From Promethearchaeota archaeon (GTDB lineage: Archaea > Asgardarchaeota > Lokiarchaeia > Sigyniarchaeales > SOKP01), in NCBI GenBank assembly GCA_016839705.1, contig JAEOTR010000037.1, positions 1-45,373 on the forward strand: 45,373 nucleotides of DNA. The letters are read 5' to 3'. The first letter of the stretch is position 1. Every line of letters begins with the position of its first letter. A program made the translations under genes and the position numbers. Positions 27,734 through 36,669 of this stretch are shown in pieces. The notes beneath the pieces are model-generated. The model was not told the DNA's origin. It saw only the letters and a program-made list of their open reading frames with translations, and did no database searches.

Positions 27734-28285
27734 ATGTCATTACAAAAAACTCGAGAATTTATTCTCCAAGAGAAAATGATTTCTTTAACAGATAAAGGTA
27801 AAATAATGAATTTAGATAAAGAAGTCCTTGGAACCTTTGGAGGTAAAGTAATACAAATCGGTAATACATACAGAATAAGAGACCTTGATGATACACCTCT
27901 TTTGACTATACATGAAAAAGTAATTTCAATGCGCTCGGCCTATACATTCTATAAGGGTGGTGAACAAGATGACGATAAACTCATCGGGAAAATGAAGAAG
28001 AAAATTGTATCGGTAAAGCCAAAATTTTGGTTCGAAGATCCAGATGAAAACAAAGTTTTCACCATGAAAGGCAATATTTTCGCCTTGAAATACAAAATAC
28101 TTAAGGATGATAAGGTTGTCGCAGAAATACACAAGAAATTATTTAAGAGTATAATCAAGGGAACCTATGGAATTAAGATGAATCCAGATTTGGATGACGA
28201 CTCTGCTATGCTTGTTTTAGGAATAGTAATAATGCTCCATCATGAAAAAGAAGAGGATAGTAAACGAAGCCGTCGGCGATTCTGA
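27734..28285 (+). CDS. LURP-one-related (LOR) / tubby-like C-terminal fold protein
   Basis: A 183-residue protein from ATG at 27734; a TTG four codons upstream is the alternative start. The pattern fits the LOR family (DUF567, COG4894): an opening FILQEKMISLTDKGKIMN, then YRIRDLDDTPLLTIHEKVISMR, a K-x-x-I-V-S-V-K-P-K-F strand, and KYKILKDDKVVAEIHKK with a closing hydrophobic helix (AMLVLGIVIMLHHEKEE). This is a twelve-stranded barrel around a central helix, shared with tubby and phospholipid scramblase. It likely binds lipids or membranes. Sits between two acyl-CoA synthetase genes, which suits a lipid-linked role. Confidence 0.72.
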   Translation: MSLQKTREFILQEKMISLTDKGKIMNLDKEVLGTFGGKVIQIGNTYRIRDLDDTPLLTIHEKVISMRSAYTFYKGGEQDDDKLIGKMKKKIVSVKPKFWFEDPDENKVFTMKGNIFALKYKILKDDKVVAEIHKKLFKSIIKGTYGIKMNPDLDDDSAMLVLGIVIMLHHEKEEDSKRSRRRF

Positions 28286-28336
28286 TTTTGTTTTTTAATA
28301 CATAAAAAAGATTATAATATTTTATTTTACTTTTTT
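28286..28336. terminator. T/A-rich terminator region between convergent genes
   Basis: A 51-bp gap between stops of convergent genes contains T-runs on both strands (TTTTGTTTTTTAA on plus; an A-rich run read as T on minus). It likely serves both genes. Confidence 0.4.
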
Positions 28337-29824
28337 TTATTCAAATCTTCTACGATAATTAGCATAATCACATATTTTTGTTAACGTATTAACAGGGCGG
28401 TCCCAGAATTGAAAAACAATCCCACCGTGTTCTCTTATCTTTTTTGACCACTCATCTGCATAACTTTGAGGGTTAATGTATATTACAGGAACAGAATATT
28501 TGTGAGACGCTTTAATTGTTGGAGGGATCAAAAATGTATCCATCTCTTGCATTCTATCTTCCATATCAGTTCTCATTTCTAAATATTGAGAAATACGACT
28601 ATTTTGTTGTTCAGATGCTGCAAGAGATCCAAATCCCATTGCCCCATATATTATAATTATATCAATTTCCCCAGATTTCATTAATATTTTTGGAAAGTTT
28701 ATATATAGGTTAAAGATGTTCATGTCAAAGGTAATATCGATAGGATTCCTCCAACTTGCAGTATGAGGTAACATACTTTTAAATTTTGCTTGAAGAGCAT
28801 CTGAAAACTCCGGTACAGTTAATCCATTTCTTTCTGCATTGTTTGCAATAAGAGCTCCTGGTCCTCCTGAATGGGTAATTATCCCAATACGTTTTCCTTT
28901 GGGATATGGAAAACTCGGAGTTAAAAGAATAGAAGAAATATCTAAGAATTCTTCAACATTATCCGTTTTTATAATACCAGTTTCTTTAATCATAGCATCA
29001 AATATTTTCATATTAGCTCCGATTGACCCCGTATGGCTCTTGATGGCACGATTTCCTGCTTCCGAACCCCCTCCATAAATTGTTATTATTGGCTTTTTTG
29101 GGGTGATTTCTTTTGCTAATTGGATAAATTTTTTTCCTCTCTTAATTTCTTCAATGTATAATCCAACTACTTTAGTCTCATCATCATCTTTAAAATATTC
29201 TAAAAAATCTACTAAATCTATATTAGCTTCATTCCCTAATGATATCGATTTACCCGCGTTAAAATCCGGATATTCAGGATCTAACCAGAGTTGACTAGCT
29301 AGTGTTCCACTTTGAGAAGCAATAGAAAACTTGCTCCGTTTCAATTGTTCTCGCCACATCATTGTATTGAATTTTCCGTCACCTTCTGGATAAATCCAGC
29401 TATTATAGAGTCCTAGACAATTTGGACCCGTAAATCTAATTCCATAAGAATTAGCTATTTCAATAATTTCATCTGTTAGAGTATTTGTTCGATCTCCTAT
29501 GAGTTCCCTAAAACCTCCGGAGATTAACACAATCCTTTTAACCCCTTTCTCTCCACATTCTTTAAAAACTTGAGGTACGACTTTGGGTGGAAGTACAATA
29601 ACAACCAGATCTGGGATTTCGGGAACATCCGCAATTTTCTTATAAGCTTTATAACCCAAAACTATATCCAATTTAAGATGTATAGGAAAGATTTTACCTC
29701 TGAAATTCGAATTGATAATTCTTAGGAGAAGCATGGTGCCCATTGTTGTACCGAAAGTGTTATTAGCACCGTAAATGGCAATACTTGCGGGATTAAGGAA
29801 ACCGTGTAAAAAATGGTCTGACAT
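28337..29824 (-). CDS. ADP-forming acyl-CoA synthetase, alpha (CoA-binding) subunit
   Basis: A 495-residue protein. FLNPASIAIYGANNTFG (9-25) is the CoA-binding Rossmann domain; FTGPNCLGLYN (131-141) and ASQSGTLA (169-176) belong to the succinyl-CoA-ligase-like domain; SHTGSIGAN (263-271) carries H264, the likely phosphohistidine. These enzymes interconvert acyl-CoA, ADP and phosphate with acid, CoA and ATP. The ATP-grasp (beta) domain is absent from this protein and from neighbouring genes, so a beta subunit must be encoded elsewhere. The C-terminal 150 residues vary from the family norm (EMRTDMEDRMQEMD insert). Convergent with the LOR gene. Confidence 0.85.
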   Translation of the reverse strand: MSDHFLHGFLNPASIAIYGANNTFGTTMGTMLLLRIINSNFRGKIFPIHLKLDIVLGYKAYKKIADVPEIPDLVVIVLPPKVVPQVFKECGEKGVKRIVLISGGFRELIGDRTNTLTDEIIEIANSYGIRFTGPNCLGLYNSWIYPEGDGKFNTMMWREQLKRSKFSIASQSGTLASQLWLDPEYPDFNAGKSISLGNEANIDLVDFLEYFKDDDETKVVGLYIEEIKRGKKFIQLAKEITPKKPIITIYGGGSEAGNRAIKSHTGSIGANMKIFDAMIKETGIIKTDNVEEFLDISSILLTPSFPYPKGKRIGIITHSGGPGALIANNAERNGLTVPEFSDALQAKFKSMLPHTASWRNPIDITFDMNIFNLYINFPKILMKSGEIDIIIIYGAMGFGSLAASEQQNSRISQYLEMRTDMEDRMQEMDTFLIPPTIKASHKYSVPVIYINPQSYADEWSKKIREHGGIVFQFWDRPVNTLTKICDYANYRRRFE

Positions 29825-30015
29825 GGTTTATTTCTTTACTTTTCTGTGAGAGTTAAAAAATTTAAAACTAAATAGAAAAATAAATCCAAATTTTAATACT
29901 TAATCAGTTAGAAATCTAGCATTTGAATAGTAAAAAATATAAAGAACAAAATTTAATCCAAATTAAAATACTTAAAACAATTTTAAGAAAAGAAATAAAA
30001 TTAAATGTGATTTAA

Positions 30016-31119
30016 ATGACAATAGAAACAAATATTACCAAAATGTTTGGTATTAAACACCCCATTTTTTCTGCTGCGATGGGACCTTTTTATACCACAG
30101 ATCTTTGTGTGGCAGTTAGTGAGGCGGGTGGATTGGGCGTTTTATCCCATACTACAATAAAACGCGGTGCGGATATTGGTTCTGAAACTACAACTAGCTC
30201 AGCAAGATTGGGTGCTGATGCTGTAGAAGCTATGAAAGAGAACATGAAGTTTGTTGTAGAACATACAGACAAACCTTTCGGTTTTAATATCAGAACTTCC
30301 AGAAATGAGGTACAGGCACCTATAATGTGCAGTGAAATTCCTAAATTTATTATGGAGAATCAAAGATTAAGAGATCAGTGTATTTATGCTCTGACAAGTG
30401 CGGGTTCGTCTAGGACATTACCTCAAAGCAAATCATTTCAAGAACTAAAAGAAAAATCTGAGATAAAACATTTTCATGTTGCTCCCGCTTTATGGTTAGC
30501 GGATAAATGTGTTGCATCTGGGGTGGATGGAATGGTTGTAACTGGCGGGGAAGGGGGAGGTCATCAATCATACGAAAAAGTAAGTACTCTCGTATTGCTT
30601 CAACAAGTTCATAAAAAGCATCCTGATTTTCCAATAATTGCTTGTGGAGGTTTTGCTACTGGTGCGGGTTTAGCTGCAGCATTGAGTATGGGTGCGGGAG
30701 GTATTGCAATGGGTTCACGTTTTATTGCCAGTAAAGATGCTGAATTTCATGAAGGGTATAAAGGGGTTGTACCTCCATCTAAAGCTCAGGATACAGTATT
30801 AGTCACAGGTGCTTTAGGACCTATTCGTTTGTGGAAGAATGAGTATAGTCTTCACCATGGACTTGTAGCTAATAAAGATGAAAAAATAGCGGAAGAACAA
30901 AGAGTTGCCCAGATGACTCGTGAAGAACTGATACAAGAATACATTGCATCTGCAAATGCATATCTAGCGGCTTATAGGGGTGACGTTAAATCAGGAGCGG
31001 TTCTTTTGGGCCAGAGTATTGGTGTAATTGATAGCATCGAAAGTGTATCCGATATAATCAATGATATTGTTTCAGAAGCAGAAGGATTAATAAAGAACGC
31101 TGCGGCAAAAATAAAATAA
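30016..31119 (+). CDS. Nitronate monooxygenase / 2-nitropropane dioxygenase-like FMN flavoprotein
   Basis: A 367-residue TIM-barrel flavoenzyme. It opens with FGIKHPIFSAAMGPF and AVSEAGGLGVLSH, the family's start. VVTGGEGGGHQS and PIIACGGFATGAGLAAALSMGAGGIAMGSRFIASKDAEFHEGYK form the FMN phosphate-binding end, with the G-G-x-x-x-G-x-G-x-A-A-A-L pattern. Related proteins are nitronate monooxygenases and FabK enoyl-ACP reductases; the substrate cannot be decided. The 'SKD/E' end of the barrel is typical. Placed among acyl-CoA genes, a role in fatty-acyl metabolism is possible but unproved. Confidence 0.85.
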   Translation: MTIETNITKMFGIKHPIFSAAMGPFYTTDLCVAVSEAGGLGVLSHTTIKRGADIGSETTTSSARLGADAVEAMKENMKFVVEHTDKPFGFNIRTSRNEVQAPIMCSEIPKFIMENQRLRDQCIYALTSAGSSRTLPQSKSFQELKEKSEIKHFHVAPALWLADKCVASGVDGMVVTGGEGGGHQSYEKVSTLVLLQQVHKKHPDFPIIACGGFATGAGLAAALSMGAGGIAMGSRFIASKDAEFHEGYKGVVPPSKAQDTVLVTGALGPIRLWKNEYSLHHGLVANKDEKIAEEQRVAQMTREELIQEYIASANAYLAAYRGDVKSGAVLLGQSIGVIDSIESVSDIINDIVSEAEGLIKNAAAKIK

Positions 31120-31133
31120 ATTTACTATTATTC

Positions 31134-31164
31134 ATCCCTTTAATGGGATCTCTTTATTTTTTTT
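31134..31164 (+). terminator. Hairpin plus T-run terminator
   Basis: A stem of ATCCC (31134-31138) and GGGAT (31145-31149) with a 6-base loop is followed by an 8-T run at 31157-31164. It comes right after the flavoprotein gene and before the convergent kinase gene. This resembles a bacterial intrinsic terminator; the T-run alone could suffice in archaea. Confidence 0.5.
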
Positions 31165-31190
31165 AAAAAATAAGAAGAAAATATGGAATC

Positions 31191-32813
31191 TTACTTATTT
31201 AAACGATTGTAAGTTTTTCCCATTATCTTATAGATGTTTAGATATTCCTTGAAGAGTTTGTCATATACTTTCCGATTCTCTGGATTAGGTGTAAAAATTT
31301 TTGATATCTCGCAACATTTTTCGATCTCATCCCATTTAAGATACCCTAGACTAACCGAAGCAATATAAGCGGCACCACGAGCATTTGTTTGAATTGGATC
31401 ATGAACTTGTTTTATTTTTCTGTCAAGTACATCTGCAAAAATTTGACACCATATTTCACTTTGAGCACCCCCACCAATTATATTAAGTTCTGGTATGACA
31501 GGACTATTCTTTGAAATTCCTCGTTCGTTTATAACCCATTTTCTGATAAAATTTTCAATTACAGAGAGTAACCACTTTACATTATAAGTTACTCCTTCAA
31601 AGATAGCTCTTATAATATGTTCTCGAGACATTTCATATGATAAATTATACAAGCCTCCACGTATGGTTGCATCATCTACAGGTGATCTTTCCCCAATGAG
31701 CCATGGTGTAAAAATAAGGTTGTTTGAACCCGCGGGAACGGTCTCTACTATCCTATCAAAAATCTTGTAAACATCAGGTAAGGCTTCTTCTCTTAAAAGA
31801 TCGTCTTTATGATACAAAATGTTGTCTCTGAGATAGGATAAAGAACCACCAGCAAGCTGTTGTTCATTTCCCACCATATATCTTCCAGGTATAGCAGAAG
31901 GTATACTCCCCAAATTATGAATAATATCTGTTTTCTTATAGGGTATGTGAGTAAAAATCCAATCACTTGTGCCAACATAAATATGTCCTTCATAATCACC
32001 AATAGCACCAGACCCAATAGTTGCAGTATGTATATCCGGCGCCCCCATAACGACTTTAGTGTTTTTATCTAAGCCAAGCTCATCTGCAACATCTTTCTTA
32101 ATTGGCCCTAAAATATCGGTTGTGCTTTTTAAATCTGGAGGTAACTTGTTTTGGTCAACCTTGAATAATTTTAGTAATTTTCTAGAATAGTGAATATTAT
32201 TTAGATCTCTAGTATCTGTAACCCAATGAAGATGAATTGATGCCGTAGAAGCGGCAAATATTCCAGTTAATTTCATATTAACATAATCTTGTGGTTCTAG
32301 AAACTTGTATGCTCTATCATAAATATCTGGAAGTTCGCTCTTAATCGTTAAAATATGGCCGATAGGGTCTTTACCATGTTGAGCTGGACCCCCAGCGGTT
32401 CTCTTTATAAAGCTTATTATTTTTCTTACATTATAACCAGCTACTTTCAGTAATCCTTTATTGAGTTTTTCTATATATTTAGCCCCCCGTGTATCCATCC
32501 AAATAATAGCATTCATTAAATGATTGCCATCCTTATCCAACGGCACTGTTCCACTCCATTGACTAGTATTACACACACCAACAATATCTTCAACTTTAAC
32601 TTTACCACTTTCTATCACCTTTTTGGCAGTATTTTTAATAGCATTCCACCAATCTTCTGGATCTTGTTCAACGGCTCCTCCTTTGAGTGCATGGACTGGT
32701 GTTTCTTGAAAAGCCCAATCAATTACTTCACCTTGCGTAGATACAATTGCGGATTTAGGACCACCAGTTCCATGATCTATTGCTAAAATATATTTTAATT
32801 CCGAGTCTGACAT
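31191..32813 (-). CDS. FGGY-family carbohydrate kinase
   Basis: A 540-residue sugar or polyol kinase of the xylulokinase/gluconokinase type. It opens LAIDHGTGGPKSAIVSTQGEVI (phosphate-1 motif with D-x-G-T), then QDPEDWWNAIKN, WMDTRG, GAPDIHTATIGSGA (phosphate-2 region), and near the C-terminus NIIGGGAQSEIWCQIFADVLDR and PIQTNARGAAYIASVSLGYL, the adenosine-binding motif. All motifs are present. The substrate is uncertain: xylulose, ribulose, glycerol and others share this fold. No transporter or isomerase sits alongside. Divergent from the membrane longin-like gene. Confidence 0.88.
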   Translation of the reverse strand: MSDSELKYILAIDHGTGGPKSAIVSTQGEVIDWAFQETPVHALKGGAVEQDPEDWWNAIKNTAKKVIESGKVKVEDIVGVCNTSQWSGTVPLDKDGNHLMNAIIWMDTRGAKYIEKLNKGLLKVAGYNVRKIISFIKRTAGGPAQHGKDPIGHILTIKSELPDIYDRAYKFLEPQDYVNMKLTGIFAASTASIHLHWVTDTRDLNNIHYSRKLLKLFKVDQNKLPPDLKSTTDILGPIKKDVADELGLDKNTKVVMGAPDIHTATIGSGAIGDYEGHIYVGTSDWIFTHIPYKKTDIIHNLGSIPSAIPGRYMVGNEQQLAGGSLSYLRDNILYHKDDLLREEALPDVYKIFDRIVETVPAGSNNLIFTPWLIGERSPVDDATIRGGLYNLSYEMSREHIIRAIFEGVTYNVKWLLSVIENFIRKWVINERGISKNSPVIPELNIIGGGAQSEIWCQIFADVLDRKIKQVHDPIQTNARGAAYIASVSLGYLKWDEIEKCCEISKIFTPNPENRKVYDKLFKEYLNIYKIMGKTYNRLNK

Positions 32814-32993
32814 ATTTAATATTTATGTTGTTAAAGTAAATAAAGATTTTTGAAACACATGAATATAGAGAGTATAGCAATCATGATAAAACATAAAAGA
32901 ATTTTTCTATATGATGGTTAAAATCTACCACCCCTAAATTAAGACTAATTTAACCTACTTTTAAATACCAAATTTTTTTTTATACATATAGGT

Positions 32994-33017
32994 ATAAGTT
33001 AATTTATAAGTTAATTT
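32994..33017 (+). repeat. Tandem 12-bp repeat just before the membrane protein start
   Basis: ATAAGTTAATTT occurs twice in exact tandem (32994-33005 and 33006-33017), ending 5 bp before the ATG at 33023. It may be an operator or part of a leader, or AT-rich coincidence. Confidence 0.5.
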
Positions 33018-33022
33018 TAATA

Positions 33023-35176
33023 ATGGATTACATGCAAAATCTACGAGGATACTTCTTCAATTTTCAAAGTACTGGAAAATACAAAACTCTTAAGATGTAC
33101 TTCGCTATCTCAATAATTATTTTATTTTCATTCAACTTACAATCAAATGTTCAAGCATTAAAGGAAACTCATTATAAAAAACATTGGATTAATGATTCTG
33201 AATTTACTAACTCAACTAGTCCGTGGTTCCCCGTAATTAATGGAGATATTTCAGATGTAAGTGCAAAAATTTCTTCTGAACAAGCAAATTATGAAATTTT
33301 AGGGGAGAAAGGTCTTTTTTCTTTAATTGCGGATCCTCCTTTAGATTCAAATTGGACTGCAGTAAGTAATACTGAATATCCAACTCTTCCTGAAAATGCA
33401 TATATTACCTCTGATGGATGTAGAGTTAGTCATGAATATGATGATCAAACTGCTGTGCAAAACCCAAGTGCACATTGGGATAGAAATTTTACCTTACCAG
33501 TTAACTTAACGGATTATATAATTACTTCTGCATCTATTGACTCCATTGTTTATGCAGACGCTAGCTTAAATATAGATAGAGCTGGCGATACTGAAGCTAG
33601 AAACGATCACGTAGACTCAATGGATACATATGATATCGGAGATTATGTCAGATTCTACATATTAATTTCAGATTTGGAGAAAGAAATTGTATACGAAGTT
33701 GCTCATCTTCAACCAGAAGATTTAGGATCAGGAGATCCTCCCGGAACGGATATTTTACCCGATACTAATATGATAACGGTTCCTGAAGAAGTCTTAATCT
33801 TTTACCTTACTTCGGTTTTAAACACAGACAAAAGCAATTTTACATTAACCTTAGGAATTAGACTTCATTTTGAAGATAATATTGCTGATAATTGGGATTA
33901 TGATAAATTTAACGAATTAATAATAAAATCCGTTAATTTAACATTCACTTATGAAAAGAAAATAGACCAAGCGACAATTATTTCATGGAATCAAATAGGA
34001 GATGCTATTAGTGGAAGCAAGATAGAAATAAAGAATGCTACTCTTAACTTCAAATATAAGATTGATCAAATGTGGCCTTTATCATTATCCTTTAATTCTG
34101 AGATGAGGATCTTAATCAATAATTATGAGATTGATAGATTCATTAAACTAAGCTCATTTAGCACCGAATTTCAAGAACTTAAGGTAGGTGGATTTGATGT
34201 TACCTCAAATATATTGAAAAATACAAATATTTCACTCTCCATTCAAATCTTTATCGCAGATGAATTTGCATTGAATCATCCAATTATAATATCAATTGAT
34301 GATGTTTATCTTGAGATATCATATGTAGCTTGGTCAGAAACGCCACCTTCAACTAATAATTTAATCTGGATTGCGTTTATAATTTCATTAATAGTTATCG
34401 CATTATTAGCATCTTTAAGTTTAAGATCTTATATATTCCAACCTCGCAAACGGAGAAAATTATCCCATTTACGGTTAAGAACCCAAAAGTTTAAGGATAT
34501 AAACAACATCCAAGGGATTATTTTAATTCATCACCCAAGCGGTCTTCCCATTTTCTCACATAGCTATTCTACATTAATGAAGGGTAAGAAGACTATCTTT
34601 TCAGGGTTTATTCAGGCACTCTCAATCATTGGCGAGGAGTTTTCTAAAGAAAATCAGACAATATCGAAAGATATTAAGTCCATTGATAAACTTGACTATC
34701 ATAATACAACAGAACTTGATCTAAAGAAATTTCAATGTCTCATCTTGGATATAGAAGAATTACGCACTGTGCTTATTTTAAAGTCGAAATCTTCAAAAAG
34801 ATTAAAACGAATTATGTTTAATTTTTCATTAGCACTATATCTGAACGTCTCAGAAGATCTAAAAAATTTTGATAACGATATAAGTAGCTTTCCCGAAAGA
34901 ATAATTCCACTTTTAGACGAGTACTTTGAATTGCATTATAAGGAAAATTTCATCACAGAATTATATGAAAAAGATATTCAGAGAATTAAAAAAGACTTTA
35001 AACTGTCTAAAATTCAAGTTCAAATTATGAATACGGTTTTTTTAATTTTGAGGGAGAAGTTGTCTTTCAGATTATTGAATATCATAGAAAAACTTGATGA
35101 AAGGAATGAAAATTCGGTTATTGATGCGATAGAATCATTAATCGAAAAAAAATTAATTATTCCGTATAATCAATAA
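33023..35176 (+). CDS. Signal-anchored receptor-like membrane protein with cytosolic longin/roadblock-like domain
   Basis: A 717-residue protein. Residues about 25-45 (MYFAISIIILFSFNLQSNVQA) are a signal peptide or anchor with a possible cleavage after VQA. Residues 46-445 are an extracellular, beta-rich region with no recognised family. A membrane helix lies at 447-467, followed by a basic stretch RSYIFQPRKRRK, so the end is cytosolic. From 494 (NNIQGIILIHHPSGLPIFSHSY) to about 650 the pattern suggests a longin or roadblock-like domain. Residues about 660-717 look like a winged helix ending LIEKKLIIP. Extracellular plus small-GTPase-type domain suggests a sensor; function unknown. Confidence 0.6.
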   Translation: MDYMQNLRGYFFNFQSTGKYKTLKMYFAISIIILFSFNLQSNVQALKETHYKKHWINDSEFTNSTSPWFPVINGDISDVSAKISSEQANYEILGEKGLFSLIADPPLDSNWTAVSNTEYPTLPENAYITSDGCRVSHEYDDQTAVQNPSAHWDRNFTLPVNLTDYIITSASIDSIVYADASLNIDRAGDTEARNDHVDSMDTYDIGDYVRFYILISDLEKEIVYEVAHLQPEDLGSGDPPGTDILPDTNMITVPEEVLIFYLTSVLNTDKSNFTLTLGIRLHFEDNIADNWDYDKFNELIIKSVNLTFTYEKKIDQATIISWNQIGDAISGSKIEIKNATLNFKYKIDQMWPLSLSFNSEMRILINNYEIDRFIKLSSFSTEFQELKVGGFDVTSNILKNTNISLSIQIFIADEFALNHPIIISIDDVYLEISYVAWSETPPSTNNLIWIAFIISLIVIALLASLSLRSYIFQPRKRRKLSHLRLRTQKFKDINNIQGIILIHHPSGLPIFSHSYSTLMKGKKTIFSGFIQALSIIGEEFSKENQTISKDIKSIDKLDYHNTTELDLKKFQCLILDIEELRTVLILKSKSSKRLKRIMFNFSLALYLNVSEDLKNFDNDISSFPERIIPLLDEYFELHYKENFITELYEKDIQRIKKDFKLSKIQVQIMNTVFLILREKLSFRLLNIIEKLDERNENSVIDAIESLIEKKLIIPYNQ

Positions 35177-35256
35177 TTTGACTAAAAATAAACTTAATTT
35201 TTGATGTTACTGTTTTAATAATAATTTAGTTATTAAAATAAACGATTACTTAGATT

Positions 35257-36666
35257 GTGAACTTAACTATGAAATATGAAGATATTGAAGCTAAAATCGA
35301 AAATATTGTCAATAATCCAATAAGAAAATTTAAACCAGAGGAATTGAAAGGAATAATTGAAAGGTATCATAAAAACCACCCAAAATCAAAAAAGATTTAT
35401 GAAAGAATGCGAAAGATTATCCCTGGGGGTGTAGAGCATAATTTAGCCTTTAACCATCCTTTCCCTATAGCGAGTAAAAAAGTGTATGAATGTTACATGG
35501 AAACTGTTGATGATATAATTATGACAGATTATTTGATGTGTGGGGGACCAATTATACTTGGTCATCAATATCCTCCACTAATCGAAAAAGTAGTCAATGT
35601 TATTCAAGAAATAGGGCCCTGCCACGGAATTACAAACGAATATGAATATTTGGCAGCAGAGCAATTGCAAAAACACTTCCCTTCATGTCAAATAATTAGG
35701 TGGTTACAAACAGGTACAGAAGCAGATATGTTGGCGATTAGAATTGCCAGGGCATTTACAAACAGAAAATGGATTATTAAAATAGGTGGTAGTTATCATG
35801 GATGGAGTGATCAGCTTACTTATGACATGCATGTTCCAGGAACTAAGCTTTTAGAATCCCACGGGATACCTAAACCTGTGTTTAAATTTACTGATTCATG
35901 TCCCCCTAATGACATTGAAGAACTCCGTAGAATGTTTAAAGAAAAACGTAAAATTGCAGCTGTCATCATAGAGCCAATGGGTGGAGAGAGTGGCGCGATA
36001 CCCACAAGACCTGGTTTTAACAAGGAAGTTGAGGAATTGTGTCATGAAAATAGAACATTAATGATTTCTGACGAGGTTGTGTGCGCTTTTAGGCTTCATA
36101 TGGGCGGAGGGCAGGCTTATTACGGATACACTCCGGATATTTCTGTGTTTGGGAAAATCGTAGGTCATGGTTTCCCCTCTGCTGCTACTATTGGTGGACG
36201 TGCGGATGTAATGGCTATATGTGGTGCAGGAGTGGGTGGTGGAAAAAGAGCATATTCGGGGGGTACAATAGCGGCCAATCCATTAACATGTGCAGCAGCC
36301 TATTGGGCTATAAAGTTTGTTGAGGAAACTAACGCCACTGAAAAAGCAGGTAAAGCAGCAACTCGTTTGTCTACTGGTTTAAATGAAGCATTTGCTAAAT
36401 ATAACTTACCTTGGTTTTCCTATAATTTTGGTGGTACTGTACATTTCCAAACTAGTTGTGTTTTTGGATTAGATTTAAGCGATCCAAAACAATCAGGGCA
36501 AATACCAATTCGAAAGGACTTTATGGGTGAGATAGGTGCGGCACTAGTGGACCAAGAGTTAATCTCTGTTGCGGGAAGTCGGTTTTACACCTGTATGCTT
36601 CATACTGATGAGATTATCGATGATACCATTCAAAAAATAGAGAACATCTGCCAGAAAATTGAATAA
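35257..36666 (+). CDS. Class III PLP aminotransferase (glutamate-1-semialdehyde aminomutase-like)
   Basis: A 469-residue pyridoxal-phosphate enzyme. Landmarks: IIPGGVEHNL near the start, FPSCQIIRWLQTGTEADMLAIRIARAF (the T-G-T-E-A phosphate-binding loop), GGSYHGWSD, the metal/PLP Asp in LMISDEVVCAFR, and the Schiff-base lysine K300 in VFGKIVGHGFPSAA. GTIAANPLTCAAA follows. The fold matches glutamate-1-semialdehyde 2,1-aminomutase and omega-aminotransferases. The amino acceptor is unknown; no heme genes are adjacent, so a transaminase or aminomutase on another substrate is likely. The first 35 residues are an unusual charged extension. It reads head-on into the M29 gene 4 bp away. Confidence 0.85.
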   Translation: MNLTMKYEDIEAKIENIVNNPIRKFKPEELKGIIERYHKNHPKSKKIYERMRKIIPGGVEHNLAFNHPFPIASKKVYECYMETVDDIIMTDYLMCGGPIILGHQYPPLIEKVVNVIQEIGPCHGITNEYEYLAAEQLQKHFPSCQIIRWLQTGTEADMLAIRIARAFTNRKWIIKIGGSYHGWSDQLTYDMHVPGTKLLESHGIPKPVFKFTDSCPPNDIEELRRMFKEKRKIAAVIIEPMGGESGAIPTRPGFNKEVEELCHENRTLMISDEVVCAFRLHMGGGQAYYGYTPDISVFGKIVGHGFPSAATIGGRADVMAICGAGVGGGKRAYSGGTIAANPLTCAAAYWAIKFVEETNATEKAGKAATRLSTGLNEAFAKYNLPWFSYNFGGTVHFQTSCVFGLDLSDPKQSGQIPIRKDFMGEIGAALVDQELISVAGSRFYTCMLHTDEIIDDTIQKIENICQKIE

Positions 36667-36669
36667 GCT

